Positions 9,043 to 18,205 of a stretch of DNA of 64,000 bases are shown piece by piece. Numbering within the stretch: the first letter of the stretch is position 1; each line of letters starts with the position of its first letter. Under the pieces are notes generated by a model, which was not told where the DNA came from, did no database searches, and worked only from the letters and a program-made list of their open reading frames with translations. Where the stretch lies: contig NZ_JAIWOT010000001.1 in assembly GCF_021295335.1 (NCBI RefSeq), forward strand, positions 1,057,001 to 1,121,000. Direction: 5' to 3'. Source of the DNA: Komagataeibacter sp. FNDCF1. Its GTDB lineage: Bacteria; Pseudomonadota; Alphaproteobacteria; Acetobacterales; Acetobacteraceae. The position numbers and the translations under genes are program-made.

Positions 9043-9782
9043 CCCTAGCCCGTCCCTACCTTCGCCTGCCCTCCATCCAGCCCCGGCCCGGCATGCCACC
9101 ACGGCTTGACCTGTCCCCGCCCGAGCGTGCGGGCAGCGCGGTCAAGATCATAAGCTGGAACCTGCTGCGCCGCATCGGCGCCACGGTGCGCGACGTGATC
9201 GACCTGATCCGTACCGAACAGCCCGACCTTCTGCTCATGCAGGAAGCCACGGTGGAAATCGACACCCTGCCCACCCTGATCGGTGGCCATTACGCACGCT
9301 CCCCCCTGCCCGGCCGCATCCACGGGCTGGCATGCTGGAGCCCATGGCCCTATCGTCGCCAGCCACTGACCTGCACCCTGCCCGCCGGCACCCTGATCCG
9401 GCGGGTGGCACAGGTGGTGGAATGCCGCTCGCTGGTGGTGGCCAATGTCCATCTCTCCCACGGGCAGCTGCTCAACCGCCGCCAGTTGCGCCGGGTGGTG
9501 CAGCTCCTGCCCCATCGGGCCGCCATCCTGGGGGACTTCAACCAGGTCGGCCCCGCGCTGATCCGCCATTTCCAGGATGTGGGGCCGCGCGAACCCACGC
9601 ACCGCATGGCCGACATGCTGCCCATCCGCCTTGACCGCTGCCTGGTGCGCGGGCTGACCTGTGTCGAGCGTCATGTGATCGAGAACTATGCCTCTGACCA
9701 CCGGCCCATTTCGGTGCTGCTGCGCCCGTCAGATGCGCCGGGCCGAACACAGGCCGCCCCGGACAGGCGGGATCACAGATAG
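9039..9782 (+). CDS. Endonuclease/exonuclease/phosphatase (EEP) family protein
   Basis: 247-residue metal-dependent hydrolase of the DNase I/exonuclease III fold. All core motifs are present: SWNLLR (Asn41), LLLMQEA (metal-binding Glu69), ANVHLSHG, ILGDFNQVG with Asp-x-Asn, RLDRCLVRG and the terminal SDHRPIS (Asp220, His221). The substrate may be nucleic acid, a phosphoinositide-like lipid or another phosphodiester; nothing here separates these. No signal peptide is apparent. It starts at the ATGA overlap with the AI-2E permease and its last 10 bases overlap the convergent cls gene. Cardiolipin synthase next door makes phospholipid hydrolysis a plausible but unproven role. Confidence 0.82.
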   Translation: MTLARPYLRLPSIQPRPGMPPRLDLSPPERAGSAVKIISWNLLRRIGATVRDVIDLIRTEQPDLLLMQEATVEIDTLPTLIGGHYARSPLPGRIHGLACWSPWPYRRQPLTCTLPAGTLIRRVAQVVECRSLVVANVHLSHGQLLNRRQLRRVVQLLPHRAAILGDFNQVGPALIRHFQDVGPREPTHRMADMLPIRLDRCLVRGLTCVERHVIENYASDHRPISVLLRPSDAPGRTQAAPDRRDHR

Positions 9783-11191
9783 GGCAGGAACAGCCGTGCC
9801 GCCGCATCACGCATCTTGAGCCACAGCGGCCTGCGGTCCAGGTCATGATGGGTCAGGCGCACATGCCGGTGGGTGGCGATAAACGTGTCGATCCGGCCCG
9901 CCAGTGCATCGTCATAGGCCTCCAGATTGATTTCGAAGTTCAGCCGCAGGCTGCGCACGTCAAGGTTGGAACTGCCCACGAATGACCAGTGCCCATCCAC
10001 CACCATCAGCTTGGAGTGGTTGAATGGCGGCCGTGCCAGCCAGATCCGGCACCCCGAATCCAGAAAGCGTGGCAGGTTGGCCGCCCGTGCCCAGTCCAGA
10101 ATGGTATGGTTGCTGTGCCACGGCACCACGATATCGACCTCGATCCCGCGCAGTGCCGCCAGAGCCAGTTCCGTCAGGAACCGGTCATCGGGCAGGAAAT
10201 AGGGTGTCATGATCCGGATGCTGCGCCGTGCCAGCGTAAAGGCCTGCAGCATGGTGTACTCGATCTTCTCCAGGTCCATGTCCGGCCCGGCGGTAACGAT
10301 GCGGCTCAGGCTCTGCCCGTGGCTGACCTGCGGGGGGAAGAAGATGTCCGCCGTCAGTTCCTCCCCCCGGGTGAAGGCCCAGTCGCGGGCAAAGGCCTCA
10401 CTCAGCTGATGGACAACCGGCCCCGCCAGCTCGAAATGCGTGTCCGATACCGGGTGGGCGGGACGGGAGGCGGCGATGTTTTCCTCGCCAATGTTCAGCC
10501 CGCCCATGAAGCCCGCCAGCCCGTCCACAACCAGGATCTTCTTGTGGTTGCGCATGTTGATGAAGGGCATGCGCCACGGCAGCATGGAATGCATGAATCG
10601 CCCCACCGGCACGCCCGCGCCGTGCAGGATGCGCCCTACCCCGCAGTCGAAGTAGCCCGAGCCCACGCCATCCACCATCACGCGCACCTGCACCCCGCGC
10701 CGGTGTGCCGCGACCAGCGCGTGGCAGAAGCGCCGGCCAATCCCGTCGGGGCGGAATATGTAGGAGCACATGAGCACACTGTGCCGTGCCCCCTCGATCG
10801 CCTCGATCATGCGGGGGTACGCGCTGTCGCCATCATGCAGCGCGGTGATGGCGTTGCCGCCCAGCAGCGGGCGCCCTGTCAGCTTGCTGACCATGGACGC
10901 CAGCGGGGCGAAATTCCCCTCCTCCTCCCTGCGCCATTGCGAGGACATGGTCCGGCTGCGCCACGGGTGCTGCCCCACCATGCGCCGTGCGCGCCGGTGC
11001 ACGCGGTTGATGCCGAACATGGAATACAGGATGCCACCCGTAAGCGGCATGAGCACCGTCACCCCGATCCAGCCGATAGATGCCCCCACGTCACGCTTGG
11101 TCAGCAGCACATGCACCACCACCACCGCAATGATGGACACGCGCATCAGCAGCACGAAAAAATCCCATATGTTCAAAGCGTGAAACACCAT
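9773..11191 (-). CDS. cls: Cardiolipin synthase
   Basis: 472-residue membrane enzyme condensing two phosphatidylglycerol molecules to cardiolipin. Two N-terminal membrane segments (about 8-30 and 40-60, the PLDNF region) precede two phospholipase D HKD motifs. The first is NHKKILVVD (His216, Lys218, Asp223) and the second HSKLMVVD (His392, Lys394, Asp399), each followed by the usual GG or GSSN. The start at 11191 is preferred over 11230 because GCAGGA lies about 10 bases upstream and the next residues lead straight into TM1. Its end overlaps the convergent EEP gene by 10 bases. Confidence 0.92.
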   Translation of the reverse strand: MVFHALNIWDFFVLLMRVSIIAVVVVHVLLTKRDVGASIGWIGVTVLMPLTGGILYSMFGINRVHRRARRMVGQHPWRSRTMSSQWRREEEGNFAPLASMVSKLTGRPLLGGNAITALHDGDSAYPRMIEAIEGARHSVLMCSYIFRPDGIGRRFCHALVAAHRRGVQVRVMVDGVGSGYFDCGVGRILHGAGVPVGRFMHSMLPWRMPFINMRNHKKILVVDGLAGFMGGLNIGEENIAASRPAHPVSDTHFELAGPVVHQLSEAFARDWAFTRGEELTADIFFPPQVSHGQSLSRIVTAGPDMDLEKIEYTMLQAFTLARRSIRIMTPYFLPDDRFLTELALAALRGIEVDIVVPWHSNHTILDWARAANLPRFLDSGCRIWLARPPFNHSKLMVVDGHWSFVGSSNLDVRSLRLNFEINLEAYDDALAGRIDTFIATHRHVRLTHHDLDRRPLWLKMRDAAARLFLPYL

Positions 11192-11318
11192 GACATTTAT
11201 CCTGCCCGTATCACACGCGGGGCCAGCCATGGCCCGGCGGGCCTGCCTGGCTCCGGCCCCTTATATCCTGCTGCTGGTGCTTCACGAAACATGCGGCAGA
11301 GCATAAAGGGTTTTATCG

Positions 11319-11383
11319 GTGAAGCTTTTTTCAAAAAGCTTCAGAAGACACGGCCTTTCTGAAAAAAGACGGCACGCAAAGGC
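11319..11383 (+). repeat. Double-hairpin intergenic repeat, copy B
   Basis: A perfect stem GAAGCTTTTT-TC-AAAAAGCTTC (11321-11342) is followed by a weaker second stem (GGCCTTTCTG / AAAAAAGACGGC, about 11352-11372). The unit matches the reverse complement of the copy at 25425-25513. It sits between the divergent starts of cls and yraN. Confidence 0.75.
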
Positions 11384-11461
11384 TTTTATGGTTTTTTATC
11401 AAATAATTGTTCTGGAACAGCCATTGGCCTGCCAACGCAGCATTTTAAGGGGAGCGCCACG

Positions 11462-11863
11462 ATGACCGACCCGGATGGCCATGCCATACGCCCGTCCCGG
11501 CGCAGCCTGCGTGGCGGACGTGCCCATGCCACCGGCATGGCGGCCGAACAGGCGGCAATGACCCGGCTGCGGGCGCAGGGATGGCAGGTACTGGCCCACC
11601 GGGCACGCACGCGCTGGGGGGAAGTGGATGTGGTGGCGCTGAAGGAAGGCTGCCTGATCTTTGTGGAAGTCAAGGCCCGGCCTTCCCTGCTGGCGGCGGG
11701 CGAGGCCATCCGCCCGTCACAGGTCAGCCGCATCATGAATGCGGCGCAGCATCTATGCGCGGCAAACCCGCACTGGGTGTACGACCGCATGCGGCTGGAT
11801 GTGTGCGTGGTCCTGCCCGGCAACGTGATCCGGTGGATACCGGACGCCTTCAGGCAGGGCTGA
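11462..11863 (+). CDS. yraN: YraN / UPF0102 family endonuclease-like protein
   Basis: 133-residue cytoplasmic protein of the UPF0102 family, which has a restriction-endonuclease-like fold (Holliday junction resolvase-related). The core motif is RWGEVDVVAL followed by LIFVEVKAR, giving the Glu-Asp...Glu-x-Lys (D-ExK) metal site. An upstream GMAAEQAAMTRL segment supplies the helix with the first conserved Glu. The start is supported by AAGGGGAG about 8 bases before the ATG. Physiological role is unclear, although a link to DNA processing is commonly proposed for the family. It stands alone, downstream of repeat copy B and convergent with a His-rich exported protein. Confidence 0.88.
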   Translation: MTDPDGHAIRPSRRSLRGGRAHATGMAAEQAAMTRLRAQGWQVLAHRARTRWGEVDVVALKEGCLIFVEVKARPSLLAAGEAIRPSQVSRIMNAAQHLCAANPHWVYDRMRLDVCVVLPGNVIRWIPDAFRQG

Positions 11864-11886
11864 GGCGGTCAGCCAACCACCCGATA

Positions 11887-12219
11887 TCAGGTACGGTGGC
11901 GGCTGGGGGCCGGATGGATGTGGTGGGCCACGGTGCCATGGGGGTGGTAGACAATGGTATGCACCATCGTGTGGCGGGTATGGGCGGTGGCATGGCTGGA
12001 TGCCAGTACCACCGGCGCACCATGGCTGCCGCCCGCGCGGTGATGATAGGCCACGTGGCGTACCGGCGGTGGTGGGGCGGTCAGCGCGCCCAGCGTCAGC
12101 CGGTCGGCTTCCATGTCGGTCACGGCGTGGGTGCGGGCGTGGGCGGGGGCTGCCATGCTTCCTGCAAGACCTGCGCCAAGCAGCATTATCGTAGCAAAAC
12201 GCAAGTCACTGTAGCGCAT
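11887..12219 (-). CDS. Small exported His-rich protein
   Basis: 110 residues with a signal peptide (hydrophobic core IMLLGAGLAG, cleavage likely after PAHA at about 28). The mature part contains about 15 histidines in clusters (HVAYHH, SSHATAHTRH, VYHPHG, AHHIHPA) and no cysteine. Such composition suggests periplasmic transition-metal binding, which is an inference. No known domain recognised. It is a single gene on the minus strand, with the grxD terminator and a 140-base gap upstream. Similar in style, but not in sequence, to the exported proteins at 3263-3565, 4141-4437 and 23390-23746. Confidence 0.62.
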   Translation of the reverse strand: MRYSDLRFATIMLLGAGLAGSMAAPAHARTHAVTDMEADRLTLGALTAPPPPVRHVAYHHRAGGSHGAPVVLASSHATAHTRHTMVHTIVYHPHGTVAHHIHPAPSRHRT

Positions 12220-12301
12220 CAGGCCCCCTGTTTTTCAAAGCTAAGGGAAGCTAGGCGAAAGCGTGGGCGGAACGCAAGTGATGTTGCATATAAAACGGGA
12301 A

Positions 12302-12329
12302 ACGGGCGGAACATTTCTGTCCCGCCCGT
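12302..12329 (-). terminator. Intrinsic terminator of the purine/grxD transcript
   Basis: Read on the minus strand, a 10-bp stem ACGGGCGGGA / TTCCGCCCGT around an 8-base loop is followed by TTCCCGTTTTATAT, 31 bases after the grxD stop. The T-run is imperfect. Confidence 0.6.
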
Positions 12330-12359
12330 CCTGTTACGGTACCGCAATATGTCTGGCGG

Positions 12360-12695
12360 TCAGGCAGCGGCCGTGGCGATGCCCTTTTCCGTCAGCAGCT
12401 TTTCCAGCTCGCCCGTCTGGTACATCTCGGTCACGATATCGCAGCCGCCGATGAACTCGCCCTTTACATAAAGCTGGGGCACCGTGGGCCAGTTGGAGAA
12501 TTCCTTGATGCCCTGGCGGATCTCGGGATCAGCCAGCACGTTCTCGGTGGTGAAGGGCACGCCAAGGTGCTTGAGCACCTGGACCACGCGCGCGGAGAAG
12601 CCACATTGCGGGAAGGTGGCGTCACCCTTCATGTACAGCATGACGGGATGGGACTCGATCTGCGCCTGAATGCGCTGTGCTGTTGTTTCGGCCAT
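12360..12695 (-). CDS. grxD: Monothiol glutaredoxin, Grx4/GrxD type
   Basis: 111-residue CGFS-type monothiol glutaredoxin. Cys31 sits in [10 protein letters not shown]; the [19 protein letters not shown] block gives the cis-Pro and the glutathione-binding GGCD. Such proteins carry a glutathione-ligated [2Fe-2S] cluster and pass it to targets. They also form heterocomplexes with BolA proteins. Here the bolA gene lies 48 bases upstream on the same strand, so the pair is co-transcribed at the end of the purine cluster, and the terminator at 12302-12329 closes the unit. Confidence 0.95.
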   Translation of the reverse strand: MAETTAQRIQAQIESHPVMLYMKGDATFPQCGFSARVVQVLKHLGVPFTTENVLADPEIRQGIKEFSNWPTVPQLYVKGEFIGGCDIVTEMYQTGELEKLLTEKGIATAAA

Positions 12696-12743
12696 GGATT
12701 GTATTTCCTGCTTTGGGGGTATTGGGTCGCGTTCCGCGCGGGG

Positions 12744-12977
12744 TCAGTCCGGGGTCTGGGTCTGCACGGCCAGGGCATGCAGCTTGCCGCCCATGTGCCC
12801 CTGCAGCGCGTTGTAGACCAGCTGGTGCTGCCGCACGCGTGACAGGCCACGAAAGGCCTCGCTCACGACGCGGCAGGCGTAGTGATCCCCGTCGCCCGCC
12901 AGATCATCGATCGTGATCTTCGCATCCGGCAGGGCTTCGCGGATGTAGGTTTCGATTTCCTGTGCCGTCATTGCCAT
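12744..12977 (-). CDS. BolA family protein
   Basis: 77-residue BolA/IbaG-like protein beginning MAMTAQEIETYI. The family core is present: DLAGDGDHYACRVVSEAF, then LSRVRQHQLVYNALQGHMGG with the invariant His of the helix-turn-helix-like loop, ending in LHALAVQT. The start at 12977 is preferred over the longer frame to 13118, which overlaps purL; AGGAG lies about 13 bases upstream. BolA proteins bind [2Fe-2S] clusters together with monothiol glutaredoxins, and the partner gene grxD is directly downstream. It begins 20 bases after the purL stop, so it probably belongs to the same transcript. Confidence 0.9.
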   Translation of the reverse strand: MAMTAQEIETYIREALPDAKITIDDLAGDGDHYACRVVSEAFRGLSRVRQHQLVYNALQGHMGGKLHALAVQTQTPD

Positions 12978-12997
12978 TGTGGTCTGAAGCTCCTGCC

Positions 12998-15208
12998 CTA
13001 TCGGTCCATCAGTCGCGGAAAGAATTCGGAATGCACCGCGAGCAGACGTTCCCTGGATATTGTGGACCCGTTGGGCAATGTCAAACCCTGGTCCGCCGAA
13101 TGTCCCAGCCTGCGGCATGGCACACCGGCTTTTGAAGCCAGACCGGCCAGTGCCGTGCCATCACGCACAGCCACGATGTAGCGGGACTGGTCCTCGCCAA
13201 ACCAGAAGGCTTCTGGCCGCATGCCCGATTGCGGTGCATCCAGCACACAACCGGACTGGCCTGCCATGACCATTTCGGCCACTGCCACCAGCACGCCGCC
13301 ATCGGCCACGTCGTGGCAGGCGATGACGGTGCCATCAAGGATCAGACCACGCACGAAATCGCCATTGCGCCGCTCGGCGGCAAGATCAAGCTCGGGCGGC
13401 TCACCATCCTGCCCGCCAAGGATCTCGCGCAGCCAGATCGACTGGCCAAGCTGGCCCTTCGTCTCGCCCAGCAGCATGACATCGCAGCCTTCGGGCATTT
13501 CCAGCCCGACCGCCCTGCGCACGTCCTCCAGCACGCCCAGCCCGCCAATGGCGGGTGTGGGCAGGATGGACTGCGACGTGCCATCGGGCGCGCGGGTTTC
13601 GTTGTACAGCGAGACATTGCCGCTTACGACCGGGAAGTCGAGCGCGCGGCACGCCTCCCCCATGCCGGCGATGGCATCAACGAACTGGCCCATCACTTCG
13701 GGCTTTTCAGGCGAGCCGAAGTTCAGGTTGTCGGTCACCGCCAGCGGGCGCGCACCGGTTGCGGTAATGTTGCGCCATGCTTCCGCCACGGCCTGCGCGC
13801 CGCCCAGCCGTGCATTGGCGCGACAGTAGCGCGGCGTGCAGTCGGTGGTCAGGGCCAGACCGATTTCCGTGTCCTCGATCTTGACGATCGCGGCGTCGGC
13901 CGCGCCCGGCCTGCGCACCGTCTGCCCGCCCACGGTGCTGTCGTACTGGTTGTACACCCATGCGCGTGAAGCCAGGTCCGGGCAGCCGATCAGCCGCAGC
14001 AGCGCCTGTTCGGTGCCTACGGGGTCGATGATCGGCTCCATGGGCTGCGGCTTTTGCGCCGGTGCCGTGGGGCGGTGATAGACCGGGGCCTGGTCGGCCA
14101 GCGGGGCGAGCGGAATGTCGGCCTCCACCTCGCCCTTGTGGCGGATCACGATGTTGCCGGTATCGGTCAGGTGGCCGATTACGGCAAAATCCAGTTCCCA
14201 CTTGTCAAAGATGGCGCGCGCCTGCTCGGTGCGGTCGGGGCGCAGCACGATCAGCATGCGCTCCTGGCTTTCCGACAGCATCATCTCATACGCCGTCATG
14301 CCGCGTTCGCGCTGGGGCACGTTATCAAGGTCAAGGTCGATGCCAACCCCGCCCTTGCCTGCCATTTCAACGGAAGATGAGGTCAGGCCCGCCGCACCCA
14401 TGTCCTGAATGGCCACGATGGCGTCGGTCGCCATCAGTTCCAGACAGGCCTCGATCAGCAGTTTTTCAACAAACGGGTCGCCTACCTGCACGGTCGGGCG
14501 CTTGGCCAGCGCGTCCTCGTCAAATTCCGAGGATGACATGGTGGCGCCATGAATGCCGTCGCGCCCGGTCTTGGAACCCACATAGATGACCGGATTGCCC
14601 ACACCGGCTGCAGCCGAGAGGAAGATGCGGTCCTGCCTCGCCACACCCACCGTCATGGCGTTGACCAGCGGGTTGCCGTCATATGCGGGGTGGAAGTTGA
14701 TCTCGCCGCCCACGGTGGGCACGCCCACGCAGTTTCCGTAGCCGCCCACGCCACGCACCACGCCATCGACGATGCGGCGCGTCTGCGGGTTGTTCGGGTC
14801 GCCAAAACGCAGGGCATTGAGGTTGGCGACAGGCCTGGCCCCCATGGTGAACACATCACGCAGGATGCCACCCACGCCCGTCGCGGCCCCCTGATAGGGT
14901 TCGATGAAGGAGGGGTGGTTGTGGCTTTCCATCTTGAAGATGGCGGCAAGCCCGTGGCCGATATCGACCACGCCCGCGTTCTCGCCGGGGCCATGGATCA
15001 CCCATGGCGCGGTGGTGGGAAGGGTCCTGAGATGTGCGCGTGACGATTTGTACGAGCAGTGTTCCGACCACATGACCGAAAAGATGCCCAGTTCGGTAAA
15101 CGTTGGCGTGCGGCCCATGATCGACAGGACATTGCCGTATTCTTCCGCCGTCAGGCCGAATTCACGCGCCAGGGTCTCATCAACGGGGTGTTGTGCCTTT
15201 GCACTCAT
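12998..15208 (-). CDS. purL: Phosphoribosylformylglycinamidine synthase subunit PurL
   Basis: 736 residues, the length of the small-type PurL that works with separate PurS and PurQ. It catalyses the ATP- and glutamine-dependent conversion of FGAR to FGAM in de novo purine synthesis. Visible motifs: [14 protein letters not shown] near residues 44-57 with the catalytic-site histidine, the glycine-rich [11 protein letters not shown]-like start of the ATP region, [15 protein letters not shown], and [12 protein letters not shown] in the second half. Its start overlaps the purQ stop by ATGA, consistent with stoichiometric synthesis of the complex. Confidence 0.97.
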   Translation of the reverse strand: MSAKAQHPVDETLAREFGLTAEEYGNVLSIMGRTPTFTELGIFSVMWSEHCSYKSSRAHLRTLPTTAPWVIHGPGENAGVVDIGHGLAAIFKMESHNHPSFIEPYQGAATGVGGILRDVFTMGARPVANLNALRFGDPNNPQTRRIVDGVVRGVGGYGNCVGVPTVGGEINFHPAYDGNPLVNAMTVGVARQDRIFLSAAAGVGNPVIYVGSKTGRDGIHGATMSSSEFDEDALAKRPTVQVGDPFVEKLLIEACLELMATDAIVAIQDMGAAGLTSSSVEMAGKGGVGIDLDLDNVPQRERGMTAYEMMLSESQERMLIVLRPDRTEQARAIFDKWELDFAVIGHLTDTGNIVIRHKGEVEADIPLAPLADQAPVYHRPTAPAQKPQPMEPIIDPVGTEQALLRLIGCPDLASRAWVYNQYDSTVGGQTVRRPGAADAAIVKIEDTEIGLALTTDCTPRYCRANARLGGAQAVAEAWRNITATGARPLAVTDNLNFGSPEKPEVMGQFVDAIAGMGEACRALDFPVVSGNVSLYNETRAPDGTSQSILPTPAIGGLGVLEDVRRAVGLEMPEGCDVMLLGETKGQLGQSIWLREILGGQDGEPPELDLAAERRNGDFVRGLILDGTVIACHDVADGGVLVAVAEMVMAGQSGCVLDAPQSGMRPEAFWFGEDQSRYIVAVRDGTALAGLASKAGVPCRRLGHSADQGLTLPNGSTISRERLLAVHSEFFPRLMDR

Positions 15209-15909
15209 CCGACCACAGCCTCCACCAGTCCCGTAAACAGGGGTTTGCCATCCTCGCCACCCATCAGCGGATCAACCAGATCCTCCGGATGGGGCATCAT
15301 GCCGCATATGCGCAGGTTCTCGCTGAACACACCGGCAATGGCGTTCATCGATCCGTTGGGGTTGAGCCGCGCATCGCCCGCATCCAGATGTCCCGCTTCC
15401 GACACGTAGCGGAAGGCCACGCGCCCGGTATCTTCCAGCATGCGGATGGTCTCGGCTTCGGCAATGTAGTTGCCATCGCCATGCGCCATGGGGGTGCGGA
15501 ACACGTCGCCCTTCGCCCAGTGCCGGGTAAAGGCCGTGCCGTCACGCTCGACGCGCAGGAAGCAGTCCTGCGACAGGAAGCGCAGCGATGCGTTGCGCAG
15601 GAGTGCTCCGGGCAGAAGCTGCGCTTCGGTCAGGATCTGGAAGCCGTTGCACACGCCCAGCACATACCCGCCCTTCGCTGCAAATTCACGAATGGCGGCC
15701 ATGATCGGCGCATGCGCCGCCATGGCGCCACAGCGCAGGTAATCGCCATAGCTGAAGCCGCCGGGCAGCACCACAAGGTCGGTGCCCGCGGGCAGTGCGT
15801 CCTCCCGGTGCCAGACCATGGCGGGTGCGTGGCCGGTCACGCCGCGCAGGGCGATGGCCATGTCACGCTCCCGGTTGGTGCCGGGAAAAACTACAATCGC
15901 CGCCTTCAT
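15205..15909 (-). CDS. purQ: Phosphoribosylformylglycinamidine synthase subunit PurQ (glutaminase)
   Basis: 234-residue class I glutamine amidotransferase supplying ammonia to PurL. The N-terminal FPGTNRERD and [11 protein letters not shown] motifs are typical. The nucleophile is Cys87 in [10 protein letters not shown]. The His/Glu pair lies in the C-terminal MMPHPEDLV, and HGDGNYIA matches the family. Bounded by ATGA overlaps on both sides: with purL downstream and, unusually, with a Rap1a-like exported protein gene upstream in place of the expected direct purS neighbour. Confidence 0.97.
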   Translation of the reverse strand: MKAAIVVFPGTNRERDMAIALRGVTGHAPAMVWHREDALPAGTDLVVLPGGFSYGDYLRCGAMAAHAPIMAAIREFAAKGGYVLGVCNGFQILTEAQLLPGALLRNASLRFLSQDCFLRVERDGTAFTRHWAKGDVFRTPMAHGDGNYIAEAETIRMLEDTGRVAFRYVSEAGHLDAGDARLNPNGSMNAIAGVFSENLRICGMMPHPEDLVDPLMGGEDGKPLFTGLVEAVVG

Positions 15910-16289
15910 TTGCTGCCGCCGCAGGGATAGGATTCACGCAATGCGGTGAACACGACCTCACCCGCCGGGCGCGACAGCCCTTCGCGGTGGTCCTTCATCC
16001 AGCCAACAACCTTGATGCGCATGTCCGCCGTGGGGGTTGCCGGGGTTATGCAGAAGGCCGCGACATCCTTGGTGTCCTTTTCGGCATTGCGCTCGAACAG
16101 GTGGCCAAGGGCACCCGTATCGGCCACGCCGGAGATATAGGCATCACAGATACCGGTGCCGGCGGGCTTGGTGCACAGCGTGCCAAGCTGCTCGCCCGTC
16201 ATGCGCGAGACGCGCTGGGCGCAGGCATGGGAGGCGGGCAGGCCCGCTGCGATGACGCAGCCAAGGGCAAGAAGGCGGGCGATCTTCAT
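15906..16289 (-). CDS. Rap1a/Tai-like exported protein within the purine operon
   Basis: 127 residues. The signal peptide ends at about Ala24 (LPASHACA). The mature domain matches the Rap1a/Tai immunity-protein pattern: GEQLGTLC, then C-x-AYISGVAD, an FC-IT segment, a helix VVGWMKDH followed by [18 protein letters not shown]. The four mature cysteines (39, 48, 80, 123) can pair as two disulfides, as expected in the periplasm. Known Rap1a proteins protect against type VI secretion amidase effectors, but many chromosomal relatives have no toxin nearby, and none is visible here. It overlaps purS and purQ by ATGA on either side, so it is translated with cytoplasmic purine enzymes. Family call by pattern; function unknown. 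Confidence 0.72.
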   Translation of the reverse strand: MKIARLLALGCVIAAGLPASHACAQRVSRMTGEQLGTLCTKPAGTGICDAYISGVADTGALGHLFERNAEKDTKDVAAFCITPATPTADMRIKVVGWMKDHREGLSRPAGEVVFTALRESYPCGGSK

Positions 16290-16528
16290 CCAACGACCTC
16301 CGTCACGAAGTCCTCGATCACAAGGTTGGCCAGCAGCGCGCGCGCCATGGCGTCGGCCTGCGCGCGGGCGCGTTCGCGGTCGGTTTCGTCCACTTCCAGC
16401 TCGATCACGCGCCCAATGCGGACTTCACCCACATTTTTGAAGTCCAACACATGCAGCGCGTGTTCCACGGCCTTGCCCTGCGGGTCGAGCACGCCTTCCT
16501 TCAGCATGACGGTCACACGCACCTTCAT
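16286..16528 (-). CDS. purS: Phosphoribosylformylglycinamidine synthase subunit PurS
   Basis: 80-residue PurS, the small structural partner that assembles PurQ on PurL. It shows the standard pattern: a first strand ([18 protein letters not shown]), then [23 protein letters not shown], and a C-terminal helix ending [10 protein letters not shown]. The start at 16528 is set by the GGAGG about 8 bases upstream and the ATGA overlap with the purC stop. It overlaps the Rap1a-like gene at the other end by ATGA. Confidence 0.95.
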   Translation of the reverse strand: MKVRVTVMLKEGVLDPQGKAVEHALHVLDFKNVGEVRIGRVIELEVDETDRERARAQADAMARALLANLVIEDFVTEVVG

Positions 16529-17289
16529 TGCATTACCTCCGGTCCCTTCATGTCGGAATTCGTGGCCTCGGGCAGGATGCCCAGGCGCATCGCCACTTCC
16601 TGATACGCTTCCTCGACCTTGCCCATGTCCTTGCGGAAACGGTCCTTGTCCAGCTTCTCGCTGGTCTTGGCATCCCACAGGCGGCAGTTGTCGGGCGAGA
16701 TTTCATCGGCCAGCACGATGCGCATGTTGTCGCCTTCGAACAGGCGGCCGAATTCCAGCTTGAAATCGACAAGGATGATGCCGATGCCCATGAACAGGCC
16801 GCACAGGAAATCGTTCACGCGCATGCTCAGCGCCACGATGTCTTCCATGTCATGCGGGCAGGCCCAGCCGAATGCGGTGATGTGCTCCTCGCTCACCATC
16901 GGGTCATTCAGGGCGTCGTTCTTGTAATAGAACTCGATGATCGGGCGCGGCAGGCGCGTGCCTTCCTGTATGCCCAGCCGCTTGGACAGGCTGCCCGCAG
17001 CCACGTTGCGCACCACGACCTCAAGCGGGATGATCTCGACCTCACGGATCAGCTGCTCGCGCATGTTGAGCCGGCGGATGAAATGGGTAGGAATCCCGAT
17101 ATCGTGCAACCGCAGCATCAGGTGTTCGCTGATACGGTTGTTCAGCACCCCCTTGCCGGTGATGATGCCCTTTTTCGCGCCGTTTCCGGCACTGGCGTCA
17201 TCCTTGAAATACTGCACGAGGGTACCCGGCTCGGGTCCCTCGAAAAGGATCTTGGCTTTTCCTTCGTAAAGCTGACGGCGGCGGCCCAT
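16525..17289 (-). CDS. purC: SAICAR synthase (PurC)
   Basis: 254-residue phosphoribosylaminoimidazole-succinocarboxamide synthase, joining aspartate to CAIR with ATP. The N-terminal [11 protein letters not shown] loop binds nucleotide. Further motifs are NNRISEHLM, the [11 protein letters not shown] segment, DFKLEFGR, and [14 protein letters not shown] with the substrate-binding SPD. Complete at both ends. First gene of the tightly coupled purC-purS-Rap1a-like-purQ-purL run. The 131-base gap upstream to the NRDE gene may hold a promoter, but no clear one is seen. Confidence 0.97.
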   Translation of the reverse strand: MGRRRQLYEGKAKILFEGPEPGTLVQYFKDDASAGNGAKKGIITGKGVLNNRISEHLMLRLHDIGIPTHFIRRLNMREQLIREVEIIPLEVVVRNVAAGSLSKRLGIQEGTRLPRPIIEFYYKNDALNDPMVSEEHITAFGWACPHDMEDIVALSMRVNDFLCGLFMGIGIILVDFKLEFGRLFEGDNMRIVLADEISPDNCRLWDAKTSEKLDKDRFRKDMGKVEEAYQEVAMRLGILPEATNSDMKGPEVMQ

Positions 17290-17420
17290 ACTCGTCCTTC
17301 ACATAACGCTGCGGGGAACGGGCCGGGAGCGGCCCCTCCCCTGATCTGTAGGATCTGCTGCTGGCATGATCCCGGATGATGCGCATGCCATAGCAGCGTT
17401 CCGGGCGGGAAGATACCATT

Positions 17421-18164
17421 TTACCTTGCCTGCGTGGGGGAAGCGTCCAGATCGACCGGCTGGTAACCCACCCGGTCCGGCGCGCCAGCGGCAAAAAACC
17501 ATGAATGGCGGTTATCGCCTGCCACCCCGATAGCCGATGAACTGCACGTGCCAAAGCCCGAGCGCGGCGGGATGTTCAGCTCGCTCCCCGCAGGCAGCGA
17601 ACGGTCGGCCAGCAGCGTGGTCCAGCTCGCCCACTGCGGCGGCACGGGGCGCACGGCTGCACGGAAGCGCGGCAGGTGGCGGTGGATGCGCGGCATGGCC
17701 ATGTCATCAGGGTCGGTGGTGGCGACCATGTGCACGCCGGGCGCCAGCGCTTCCACCTGCGGCTGGCCATAGCCGGGGCCGCGGATGAAGAAGGCATCGG
17801 CCCGGTCGGCCACGATCATGTTGAACGACCGCCACGCGCCTGCGTCGATGGTGGCGATGTGCTCCACCGCGGCCCGTGCGGTGGCAAACTGCCCCGCCAG
17901 CAGCGGCAGCGCCCCGCGCGAGTTCTTGCCCGGCATGGGGCCAAGGCTGCCCACGCGGTTCATGATGCCCGCCACCACGCCTGCATCATTGAGCGTGAGC
18001 CACGAGCCGCCCGCCACCTGGTCCTGCCCCCCCACAATACCGGGCTGCGCCGCCCAGTGCCGCCCCGGCGGCAGCCAGGGGCGGTCAAGGCGTTCATCAC
18101 GGTTGGCCGCCATCAGCAGCGGCCAGTCCTGTGCCGGATCGTGGGAGATGACGACTGTGCACAC
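17421..18164 (-). CDS. NRDE (TANGO2-like) family protein
   Basis: 247-residue protein with the family's defining N-terminus: MCTVVIS with an invariant Cys2, followed by LMAANRDERLDRP containing the NRDE tetrad (21-24). The region GGSWLTLNDAGVVAGIMNR and a mid-protein RSFNMIVAD also fit. The fold resembles N-terminal nucleophile hydrolases. Eukaryotic TANGO2 is linked to heme trafficking or lipid metabolism; bacterial roles are undetermined. Encoded 41 bases downstream of purB on the same strand and upstream of purC, so co-transcription is likely, though a direct purine role is not implied. Confidence 0.82.
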   Translation of the reverse strand: MCTVVISHDPAQDWPLLMAANRDERLDRPWLPPGRHWAAQPGIVGGQDQVAGGSWLTLNDAGVVAGIMNRVGSLGPMPGKNSRGALPLLAGQFATARAAVEHIATIDAGAWRSFNMIVADRADAFFIRGPGYGQPQVEALAPGVHMVATTDPDDMAMPRIHRHLPRFRAAVRPVPPQWASWTTLLADRSLPAGSELNIPPRSGFGTCSSSAIGVAGDNRHSWFFAAGAPDRVGYQPVDLDASPTQAR

Positions 18165-18205
18165 GCCTTGTTTTCCTGCTGTTATCTGCCCCGGGCGCGG
18201 CCGGG

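Noticed and set aside
15906-16289. Toxin-immunity pair in the purine operon
   Set aside because: Only the immunity-like protein is seen; both neighbours are standard purine enzymes.
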